DNA of 64,000 bases, taken from positions 663,960 through 727,959 of the forward strand of contig VZTJ01001735.1 in the NCBI GenBank assembly GCA_013397795.1. Reading direction: 5' to 3'. How positions within the stretch are numbered: the stretch's first letter is position 1; each line of letters begins with the position of its first letter. A program made the position numbers and the translations under genes. Source of the stretch: Orthonyx spaldingii (lineage: Eukaryota > Chordata > Aves > Passeriformes > Orthonychidae). Shown here in pieces: positions 39,801 through 51,800 of this stretch. The notes beneath the pieces are model-generated. The model ran no database searches. It had not been told where the DNA came from and worked only from the letters and a program-made list of their open reading frames with translations.

Positions 39801-42800
39801 ATCTTTATACAATTCCTTCAGCCCTTCAAACAGTGTGTAAAGTCCTGCAGTGCTTCCGAAGGAAGGCACTGCAGGTGTCTTTGCACAGATGTAAGAGTAC
39901 TTTGGGCACCGTCTTGTGCACTTGTGTTGCTTCTCCACCCATAAACACACACACATACACGTGTTTGCCCTTCTTGTCCACCCTTCAACATGTGAAAGCT
40001 GACAGGATAAAACGTCTTTTCCCTTTGTCCCCCACCAGCTTCATTTCTCTTATACCATGTGTTCCCTGGATGTGCTCTCAGACGTATTCTAACAAAGTGT
40101 TCTCAGTGTGAGTCCTGTAAAACTCGTAGCAGCAATTTTACTACAGTATTTTCATTACAAAGAACATCCTGTTTCATAATAATATATTGTATTCATTTTG
40201 AAGATGTCCTCACGTCTTAACAAGAAGCAATTCTAAAAAGGTGGTTGATGCTGTTAGTTGATACTTTGTTTTCCCTGTAAAGTCAGCATGGTATAAAAAA
40301 TTCAGTGTGAAAAAATGATTTTAAAAGGTAGATGGTGCCTTGATGGTACCTTGTTATTTAGTTAATGTATGCCTTCTGTGATATGGTAGCTGCAGTATAT
40401 GCTATTTATGTCCCAGAAAATATTCAAAAATAATTGCTGACAAAAGCCACTTCACAGGTTGACTCAGAGGTACATCTTGTAATCTGAATGTTAATATTCT
40501 GGATAGCTAGACAGACAAAACTATTGATGTAGTTTGAAGATCATATTAGAGACTAGTCAGGATTTTAGTTAGAAAATGAGGATAGAGAAGGATTGAGATA
40601 CTTGAGTTCTCCCAGTTTCACTAAAATGTTATGCTTGTTGAGTATATAACATATACAATATGTAACATTTTTGAAAAGGTAAGATTTTTTGCAAGTCAGT
40701 GGGAAATGTTGCCTTTTATATCTAAAGAATTAATGCTTTTTCCAGAAGTAATTTAGAACCACCTTAATTTTACTTTAGAATTCAGGCAGTCCCTGCTTTT
40801 ACTGTGCAATTCTTGGCTGTCATCTGCTTTATTTTCCCCCCTAAGCTTAAATTGGTGTTACAAAGAAGCACTGATAAAAACCAGAGGCCTGATTCTTACC
40901 TCCCTTACATATGGTCTGTTCCATGTGATCCATGCAGAGGGAGTAGGAGCCGTGACCACTGAGATCAAACAGTTCTTCCAGCTTAAATTAACATGTAGAT
41001 CTTGGCTTTCAGTGTTAGTGGACCCACTCAGGACTTCTCTATTTCCAAAAAGCTCATCTTATTGTAGGTGCAACTGTTTTGGGAACAGAGAATTGTTAAG
41101 AATACTGTCAAGTGAAACAATATGTTATGTTTTCTCAATATTTGAAAATACCATTACAGTTTTTACAGTCAGGAGTTGTGCATTTTATTCTTCCCACATT
41201 CACCTGTAAAAATACTGTTACCGTGGCCTGATATGTCATCATAAACTATTGTGTCATACATAAAGAAAAAAATTGTTCTTACCTCTCTGGGTGCGTAGAC
41301 AGATCACCCGGTCTGTAAACTGGAAAGTATTTTTTCCATCACTCTCATTGGCCAGAGTAGCAAACTCCACGGGTGTCTGTATCAGCTGCCTTGGAATACC
41401 TTTTGATGTGATTAGGCAACTAATTAACTGTCTCAATTCTTCTCTCCCTCCTGATGTTTTCTTTTGATTCACTTTGACTCAGAGGAGTCTGCATTCAGTG
41501 TATGTTTGTTTTTGTGTTTTGTCAAAAATCCCTAATGATAGCTTAGCCTCTCCTCTCTTGGTTGAGAGTTTCCCTCTGTTGACATAAATTTTTCTGTTAA
41601 ATGTGTGCATCAGGTTTTTTCTTTCAAGAATAGCTGGGACTTTGCAAGATATAAAAACAGTGTACAGTCAGGGTGCATATATACGTGCATATTCATTTAA
41701 AGTGTGCTAAGGGTTTTACAGTCTGAAAGAAAATGTGTATAGTTACTTCAAAACCATCAAAAACTATAGTAAATGTTTACTGCTTGAATTCACCAGATAG
41801 TAACTTCACATTTAAATTATTGTGTAAAGTCAGTTAAATAACAGCAGAAGTTATTGTATTAAGGCCCACTTTGCAAGGAAACCAACGACAAGGAAGTGTG
41901 AAACACGCTAATAGATTGTATGCTATAGCAATATATTGCCTTTTTATTGCTTTTCCACGGGCAGCAGATTCATGTGCAGTTATTACTACCTATATTATCT
42001 GCTAGTTTTCTATCAAAAAAGATTCAGTCTACTGAATCATTAATCTAATATTTATCATTCTTATTGAAAATCCACTAGTGTTAGCACTGTATAAAATATT
42101 GACTTAAATCTACTGGTTTTGCTAAAGATTAAAACCATATTAACCTGAAAAGCATGGTATTTCTTAGGACATTTTGAAACTACTCATTGTAGATCTTTGA
42201 AATGACAATTTTTCTATGTTGTCTGAGGAATGATTTTTTTCTTAAATCTTTAACATATAGTAAGTGACCAGTACCATCCTGATTTGATGATGCTGAATGT
42301 TCATCCAACACACATTTGAAATTTTGATGTGTATTGCATTAGTTAGTGAATATCAAGAATAACATTTTTGCTCATACATAGAGTGTAAAATGGGATCTTT
42401 TGTAGCAGCACATGGCCTGTTTAGAATGATATAACAGGCGCTGAATGTTCACATATCAAACAAAATGCCATCTTTCTGTAGAAAAGAGGTGTCAAAAAGT
42501 TTCTTTGTACCTTTAACGCATGTGATTATGTAGTACAAAATGCAGAGTTTGTAAAATTTCTTGAATATACAGGCAAAAAATGAATAATTCAAAACAACTC
42601 ATAAGTTCTACATTCTATTGTATCTTTTATAACGCAGGCAGAAGATAGCATTGTGTTCCCAGTAGAGCTGAATTTGCACAAGTTACACCTCGGAAAATGC
42701 CAGATGGTCTATGGTCTACTTTTGAGAGCTGTCACATATGTAAAGATTTGAAAAAAGAAAGACAGCTGAATGAGAGCAGTGGATCATTAAAGAGAGAGTG

Positions 42801-45800
42801 AGAGTCCCTGGGTATCACTGTGTTTTAAGAAGCATTGTGTCGTTCTCCGTATTACACCTTTTTTTTTTTTTTTAAGATATACACAACCTTTAAAAAATAA
42901 GGTAAAAATATTTCTGTTCTAAACTGAGTGGTCGTAGTTTAATCTCGGAACTGTCAATTGCTTTTGTTCTTTATGCTAGAATGCGGTCATATGGTTCCTA
43001 ATTGGTTTCAAGTGTGTTTTAACCATAAGATTCAAGTCTCCCTGGTGCAAAATTATCAATAAAGTTAAAATAAATTTAAATTGAGATAACTAATCCATTT
43101 GGGGTTTTATTCCATTTTGATTTGACCTGCATATCACATGTGAATGCTGTAAAGCCAGTCAGCTAAAAAGTTGTATGTTAATGCTAAAAGACTCAAGTAA
43201 GAGTACTTTGGGAACAGGATTATTTAATAAAAAATTAAAATTAAAAAACCATAGAAAAGTCCCTAAACCCTTAGTAAAAATAATAATAAAAGCGGAATCA
43301 TATAACTGTTTCGATTACCAAGACTTTCCATTTACCCACAGTTTGACAGAAACACACCTAATTTTGAAGATTGAATTTTGGTTATTTTGTCAAGTTATTG
43401 TATTGTAGCAAAGCCCCAAAAATATACAAACTATTTGTAAGCTGCCACCACCAATTTAACTGGCTTAGAAAAGATCATAACTGTCAGTTGTATAAACTGG
43501 CATCCAGACACAGAGAATTTTTAGAATAGTCTTTTGCTTGTATTTATTGAGGAAGGTTCATTGCTCCCCAGAAATTCTAGTTCATTGCTACAACTGCAGT
43601 ACTCCACAGCAGGGAATCATAGGCAGTGCAGGGTGAGGAAACATCATTACATGAAACATGAAAAATGCTTTCCTTAATTACAAAATTTACATTTAAGTGG
43701 GATAATGAAGATAAAACTATGGGGTGCTGTAAACATAAACACTGAATTTTAGAGAGTAAATTTTAATTTTTGACGGCAAAGATTTTTGACTGTGGTTAGG
43801 TCTACATTAACTATTTTTAAAATGGAAGGAATAACTTTTGATTTTTAACAAAATTAATTTTGCACATACATGGAAAGAGAATCTAAACAAAGGGTTCCTG
43901 GTAGTATACTTTTGATAATACTTATTAAAATAGAAGAAAATTCCCTAAAAATTTGTTTTGGGACCTTTATGAGAGTTTGGAAATGTTTACCAAATATATA
44001 GCACAAATTGAATTCCAAAGTGAAGAAAGTGCCTTACTTATGCTTCTGTTCATAGATCTTACAAACACTAGTGCAAAATTGAAGGAGAAGCAGTTTTAGC
44101 ATTGTCAATTAAAAAGTCTTTGGGCAGCAGTTAGTTCTTCGGGTCTCAGATGGTATGCTCCTGTTTTGTTGGCTTGGAGGTTTCTGAGCAGTGACTACTG
44201 GTGGTGGAAGGGAATGATCTTTGATCCTTGTCTTCCCTGTAACATCTTTGGGGGTTGTAAAACAAAGGTTTCCCCTAGCCCTCCCTTGCTTTCCTGCAAC
44301 AGAAAATTACTGCTTTGGTCAAGTAGGTTCAAGCAGGGTAACTCTGACCTAGGTAGATGTGGGAAGTCAAGGCTATCTTCTGAAAACCTTAGTGGCAGTG
44401 ACTAAAATATCAAGTGGCAAGAAAAGCATGAACCAGTTCATAGTTAAACTATTATGAAGGAGAATCCTTTGTTGTCTGTGAGTGTGACCGGGACATAAAG
44501 TTTAAGATTTGTGTGAAGTTTAATCTGAAAAAGTGTATGATAGTGGAGAAATCAATATGAGAATGATGTTTAGTGTTCTGGATAAAAGGAAAACATTGAG
44601 GGTTTGTTAGGCAAATTTAGAACTGAGTCCTTTTAGAGACCATGTTGGTCTGTGTGTCCCAGTAGTATTTGTTGGAAATTTTGTTAACTTGTACCTGAAG
44701 TGATCAGTGGAGATGTTTCTTTTAGAGCAACCTAACTGTGATTATCTATATGTATTTTTACCTTGTACACAGTGCAATCTGTATGTGCATCTGTACTGTG
44801 AAATCATCAGAAAATGGATATGAGCCATCTGAAAAGACAATAAACTGCAGCACTGTTTGTCCTTACTGCTGGCACTAATCTCTCATCCATTGAGTATCTA
44901 ATAGAATCTGGACTTTTTCTTTGACATAACATTTTTAAATAGTTGAAGATTGGACTGTCTGAAAACCTCTTTATGTCCAAGCATGATGCAGTAGTGTTTT
45001 GATTAGAAGAGGTGATTGGACTGATGCTTTTTGATTGTGAAATCTTGTTATGTTACTGTGTGTACAGTTTAATTAGTTTTCCCCCATGAAGTCTGCATTT
45101 CTTTTTCTAAATAAGAATTGTTAAACTGAAACAGCTTTTTTTACTACAAAGCTTTACATTAAAAAATTGTACATCTTTTTTTTAGTTAGGGACTAAAGAA
45201 TACATAGGAAATCTCTTTCCTATGTTGTTACAAATAGTCTCCTTTATGATACAGTAGCTGAACACAGAATGGTCAAGTTTCATGCTTACTCAATAGAATG
45301 AGTTATGGAGACTTGGCCAGGTTACTGCAGATTCTTGCCTTGACAAGGTTTGGGTTTTTTTCTTTTCTTTTGACCATTTTAGTGTTTGCATTAAATCCCT
45401 AACTGACCCATTATAGCCATTTCTAAAATTGTGATTCTGAGTTGAAAAATATGCAGCAGGGGGACTCTGCCTTGCTGTAGCTTTGTGGTATTTGAATGCA
45501 TGTTGCTTCTGGTTACCTCTTCCACAAGACCAGATTTTGATTGGTTTTGAACTTCTCAGTAATCCACAATCTTTATGAATTTAAGCTCAAACTTGTTGGT
45601 TACCTGGGTATTCCTGTTCTTCTCTAATACACTGGTCTGTGATGGCTGAGTGTCAGGACACCCCTACCATGTCACTCAGGTTATTTTCTGAAGCCTGGCA
45701 GGATGGCCAGCCTGCATCTTGGCCTGTTACTGCGGTCTGTATGTTTACTCCTACACTGTTTTTTCTCATTTCGGTACATTTCACCCGTTATTCATTTGAT

Positions 45801-48800
45801 TCCCTCAATACAAGTTTATCTCAGTTTTGCTACATTCATTCCCACTCTTGACTTTTTCCCTTTCTTCAAACAGCTTGCCACACTCTCTCTGTGTAATTCA
45901 CAGAGCCTTGCAAGCCTTTCCTTGCATTGCCGAGTGGGGAATCTAGGCCTCACGCAAACGTCAGCTGCTTTGTTGTCTTGATGGGGGAATGTTAACTTGT
46001 CAGTCTGTTTTTAGAACAATAAGAGCAAGGGAAGTTGCATTCCCAGTCTAGCCTAAAGTGTTCAGTTATCAATTTACAATTTAAATTGACCCTTTCTTTC
46101 TTGCACTTTAAGCACAACCTCAGCGTTTGCCTCAGCCAAATATGTCAACACTGGAAAGGAGTGAGGAAGAAAGTGGCAAAATCCAAAATGGCCATGTGGG
46201 TCTGAGTAATGGAAGTGGAATTCACAACGGGGTCAAGTACGTGCCTGCAGACAACAGAAAGCTTTCGCCTCCTGTTTCAGAAAAAGTGCACAGAAAAATT
46301 CAGTCCACCTTGTCTGTCAACAGCAACAGCAGCAAGAAGAGTAAAATAAGCTCTGTGTTTTCTCAAAAGCCAGGTACTTCACCAGAAGGTAAGCCAATAT
46401 TCTTATTTAAAAAATCAAACTGAATAAAGACCAACCAAACCTCAGTAAAAATTATACAATCAACTGAATGTAATTGAAGAGCGTGACTCATGCTCCCGAA
46501 GCAAATAGAAGTTATTAAGATAAAATACAAGCTTCTTTCGCGAAAGAAAATATGAAGTATTTGAAAGAAAGGGAAGGAATGGGAGAGTTCTTGCTTTCAA
46601 ATGTTTAGTCAACATGATCTGATAATGTTTTAGTCTCTGTACTTAGTATCCTGAACTGATAGAAACTCCTGTGAACATTGTCACATATGCACCAGAAAAA
46701 AAATTTAAAGTACTACTAGTTCAAAGCGTAATAAATATTTAAATCCAGTAATGGCAGTCTCCGTGATGGTAGACTTTACTTTTGAAATGTTCTGTTAGCT
46801 GATATCCTGACTAACCGTGAGATGAGAACACTAGATAATAAAATACCAACCTGTGCTTCAGTGTTCTGTGTGCCTTATGCTGTATTTGGGATGTGGATTA
46901 TGTGCACAAAAAACTTCATACTCCTTCTACATAGCTTAAATAAGCAAAAGTAAATAATTTCTCTTATGTTTTAGCTGTGTCTCCGTGTTCTCACTGCTTG
47001 CATTTGCACTCATGGTTCCAGAGTTCCTGAGCTTCTCAATGCACTGCCTTCCATTAGCTCTAATATACTCAATGAGCTTTGCTACTACCCTTAACAAGGA
47101 GATATAGAGGCACTAGAAATTTTATTGGTTTGAGACAGGCATAGATGTGACTGGGTAAAAAAACACCTCCAGAGGGAGAGGACAGACACAGATTCTTAGA
47201 GAAATGGGAGACGGTAGTGTTCAGTGAAATGGGGAGGATTCTCAGCCTAGATGAAAGGAAGTGGGATCAGAAGGACTGCATGTAGTGGCCTGAATGAAGA
47301 CTACTGATGTCAGTGGAGTGACTCCTTTTGACTTCAACTACTTTAGTCAAACTTACTCAGTGAATCTGTGTAGTAATATCTGAGGTTCACTCAGACCCTT
47401 CCATGGCCTGGTCCCCCTTGCTATTGTTTATTTTCATATTTATCTTCAAGAACCGGCTGTTACTTTTCTGTTGAGCTTTTAGTCCTCTAACATTTCTTTC
47501 CGAAATCACAGCTTCATACTTTCTGTATTCTCTTTTCTGTTATGTGAAATATTCCTATATGGTTCTCCTTAGTGCACTTTGAAAAGACTGTATCTTAAAA
47601 GTCCTAGATCTGTTCATGTGACTGAAACAAAGTGCAGGCCTCTGAATTATAAGAAATTCAAACTCTGAAAAAAAAAATCCACTTATCGTTTTGAAGAGGC
47701 AGTGCCTGCCCTGTTCATTCCCCTATACAATTAATTATGGCAAACATTTCCTTTTTCTTCTAAAATTATCCTGTAATAGAAACAGTTGTTGGGTTTTTTT
47801 TGTTTAATAACTGAATATAATTATGTCAAATTACTAAATGATTGAGGAGAAAATTAATGTTACCTTCAGATTTAGCTTTACATTCTAATGTCTGATTTTA
47901 ATATCCAACATAATTGTGTTAGTTGCCTGAAACTACCATTACACAATACTTTTATATACAGTCAGAAATGTTGTTATTCTTAAAGGCATATCTGATTAGA
48001 ATATAGATAATTAAATAGTGTTGTCACACTGCATAACTTATATTCTTTCGAAGCACAGAAATACAGGGTAGTCCTATTGTCACATGCAGTTTCTCGAGTC
48101 ACCTAATAGCTAAGGTTAAATATAGTCAACATTGTACATCTGGCATTGCAATGTCCTCGTTTTGAATGTGAAAACTTGGATATATGCTCTGAATAGCTTG
48201 TCCTGTTCTGCAGCTCTTAAGTTTTCTGTTACTCCATCCTTGCGAAGCCCAGGTTTTATGTGCAATGACTAAAGTATGTCTGGCGTATTGGAATAGGCAC
48301 ATAAGGGAGAATTTCTTTTTAAAAGTGATTTTCTGGTATTGAAATTTATTTTGCTTTACAGTTCTCTGACAGGCATGTTTTATATTTGTGTAAACACATC
48401 TGCATGCACACATGTACAAGCCTTCTGACAGCTTCTTCAGCTTTTCAACAAGGTACCCTATGGGGCTACATGACAAAACTATAAACGATAAGTAATATTC
48501 TTATCAAGCTGTTGCCTTTCAGAAGGTATCAATATATACTTTATTTGTTCTGTCATCCCAGTTTTGTAGAAGATGCACAATCAGAAAGTCTGGCAATGGT
48601 CACTTGAAATATCTAAATTAACATGAGAAAGAACTCACTATTTAAGGGAAAAATGTTTTATTGATAACTTAAAAATAATTGTGTCATTATTGCAAGTCAT
48701 ATTAACCCCTTATGACTACTTTGGGAAGACTGCACTACGAAAACCTGACATAATTAGCCCAGTTACGTGTTCAAAGGACTGTAATTGCATTTAAATCAGG

Positions 48801-51800
48801 AATATATGTATATGTACATATATATGCTTGATAAATACATCTAACTATACTAAGCCAGAAGAGTATATTAATATGTTCAGTGACTGAGGATTGCTGAGTC
48901 TTTCAAAATGGTGTACACAATTTAATTTGAACCTAACTTTTACAGCTTCTTTATATAATGAACTTTTTTGGGCAGAGAGGCATTTTTCTGAGAAGTTGCC
49001 TCTTCTGATTCAATGACATTTCTGTAGAGGCTATTTACAAGGCTTACAGGAAGATGGAAAAGATATGAAACTATTGAAAATTATTTGCAGCATTGCATAA
49101 CTACTTGGCTTTTCTTTAACTTGTACCATTTTAACCTCATAAGCCACTGGTCACTGCTGAAGAGCTGCTAGGTTTGAATTTACTTGAAAGTGCGTATTTG
49201 TGTTTGGGCACATATATGTATAGTGTAGTAATGTAACTTCTAGGCAGTTTTTTAAATGGTCTTATGCAGAAAGAGACAAACTATATTTGTTTTGTACTGT
49301 GAGTATTGAATAATGAATCACCTGAATTAACTCACCTACTTAGTTTACTATAGCATCCAGAAAGTTTTAGTAGAAAGAAATAAGGTAAACTTGTACACTT
49401 TCAGATATTTCAATTCATTTTATTTTGCTATTCCTTATGTAGTACCTTGGATTTTATAATCTGATTGCTAGCCTTGTTTGGTTTTTTAAACCTGAAAATA
49501 CACACCCTGTATTTTTACTACATCTGCCTTGTCTTCCTCCTTAAGTGTTCTGTTCTGTTGTCAGTCAGGAGACTGACTGAACTAAGTGAAGGAAAGTTGC
49601 CAGAGAAAAGAAATAGACTATGTTCTCAGAAGGAAGAGAAGTGAAAATTCTGGTTGTCACGCTGAGTTTAAACTATAAAAAAGAGAAAGTATTTTTCATT
49701 TTTTTTCCTTACTCTCTCCCAAAAGTCACGTTCTTCCTTATTCTTCTTAAAAGACAAGATGTGAAAATTTCTGGAGTACCACACTTGGTTGCAATGCAAA
49801 GTTTGTCCAGGTCTGGTACTTTGCTCTAGAAAATTGTATCTGTTGACAGAACAGAAAGCCTGAAAGGCTCGACTCAGGATAGAATCAAGAAACATGTTGG
49901 GCTTGCCCCCCATCCTGCACAGGAGCATGTGCAGGCTCATGCTTATTTGCAGTGTACCATGCTGCTTCATATACTGCAGATTTCAGTATTTGCACTAGAA
50001 AGCTAAATGGAGTTCAGTGTTGCTTTTCCCTGGGTAGCACATCGTACCACGAAGGTCGGTACTGCTCCTGTTGGTCTCCAAAGTACCGGGCAGTCCTAAC
50101 ACAAGCTATGAACCTCCCAGTCTGCCACCCCTCAAAAATTCACCCATCACCATTAAGAACTCTTTCATTAATTGTTCCAGCTGCAAACTCCACTTGTGCT
50201 CTGGGTCATACCTTGTGAGTTTTCAGAGCTGAATTTGTGTTGGAAATGCTTAAAATGTAACAGATATTTTGGTAGCAGTAGTATAAAAGCTTTCAAAACT
50301 AATTTTTAAAATGAGTCTGTAGTGTATGTAGTCCTGTCAGCATTCTAGAATATGCTGGTTGGAAACACTTTCACATCCAGTGAGACTTAGGAGGGTGTGA
50401 GTGCACTCACCAGCTCTGCTTTTCCTCTGCATCTATTATTAATCCATATTGTCCCTGAAGAAATCTTACTCAGCTCCATAACTTACACTACAAAAAACCA
50501 AAGGAATTATGAAATAGTTGGAGTGTCACTCCTAAAAAGCAGTTTTTAAACACTGTTTCAGTTCTAAAGATTTTTCAAAGGGACTGGATAGGTTGCAGTG
50601 AATATTGGGAATAAAAAAAATTTTAGCTCAAAGAAATTTTAATAATATTTTGAATTATTGATGCCAGAGGTGTCACACTACTTCCAAAACTCTGGTTGGT
50701 AGGCCACTAGCAAAGAGAATTGTTACTGTCTTGCACCTGTTTGTTATGAGCAGTGGAGAAAAACACCTTGGAAACATGAAAAAGCAATTATAAATGAGTA
50801 AAATTGAAGGCAGTCAATCTGCTGTGTTCAGATGCATCGGTACCTGTCCAGAGCAACTTAAAGAAGAGAGGAAGTCTAAAGGAGACAGCAATAAGGCAGC
50901 AGAACAGTAGATTTAGGTGTGAGAAAATGAAGACAGAAGAGTAACTGAATACATATGTATGTGTATCAGAGTAGTGGAAGGTAAGTAATAATGACATGTA
51001 GAGTTGGACGAGGAAAGGAAAGAAGTTGGGCAGGGGGAAGGATGGAAGAAGAATTTAATTAAGGGGGTGAGGGGCCAAGGTAGGTGATTATTATTTTCTG
51101 AAAACCAAACTGAGTTTTCCCATCAAATCCTTATGAAGGTTGATGTTATGCATTTTTTGAATCAGAGCTATCATTTTGAAAAGTTAAGGGTGGAGAGAGT
51201 GAATACAGGTTTTAATTCGGTTTTGGCATGGAATGCTCACTTCTGGTCAAGTTGTTGTGACCTCAGAAGTTACTGTGTTTGGTAAGGAAGTTCCCACAAC
51301 TCCAGTGACACCAGAATTTGAGTTAAATATGGTACTTCACATACTTAAAAGGCTTTGAGCATACACAATTGCTGTATTCATTTGGAAACAGTAAATTGTT
51401 AAACTATGCTGAACAGATCATGAGCCTGCCTCCTGTATGTACAGCGAGATCTACTCTTTATTACTTCCTTCCCAGGCTCTCTAAACCAGAAAGATACTAG
51501 AAGGCATCTTCTTTGCAATGGGTTTCTTTCAAAAGAGGTCTTTAGGAAGTGTAATAAGGCTAGATGCAGCAGTGAGCTAGATAAGGAAAGCCTCCAGCAT
51601 GGGGGTGAGACTCTGGGAAAAGACGGTGGAGACTTGCCCCCGCATTTAAGTTACGAGTCATGCTTTTCCAGGAGCAAAGCCTAAAGCAACCTTCCTCAAC
51701 TTTCTAGGTTGTGCTTCTTCTGCTACTGAGCTTAGAGATGCAATGAACTATTTCACCCAAAATGTGGGTGTTTTTTTAAATCCAGTCTTTAAAATTCAAC

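Larger units (their letters stand above)
24239..46112 (+). other. MDFIC intron 2
   Basis: A 21.9-kb intron bounded by GTAAGT and a pyrimidine-rich TTTAAG. It contains two CR1 fragments (about 27328-27648 and 29562-29942), a CACGT-type palindrome (28018-28035), AC-rich patches near 38755-38907, and two minus-strand protein-like open blocks (41283-41477 and 39729-39868) listed separately. Elsewhere I see only AT-rich intronic DNA with scattered short open frames. Confidence 0.85.

Noticed and set aside
39716..40111. Plus-strand open frame of 131 codons
   Set aside because: Cys/Ser/Leu-rich chance translation; the minus strand of the same region looks more protein-like, and no start or splice context supports the plus frame.
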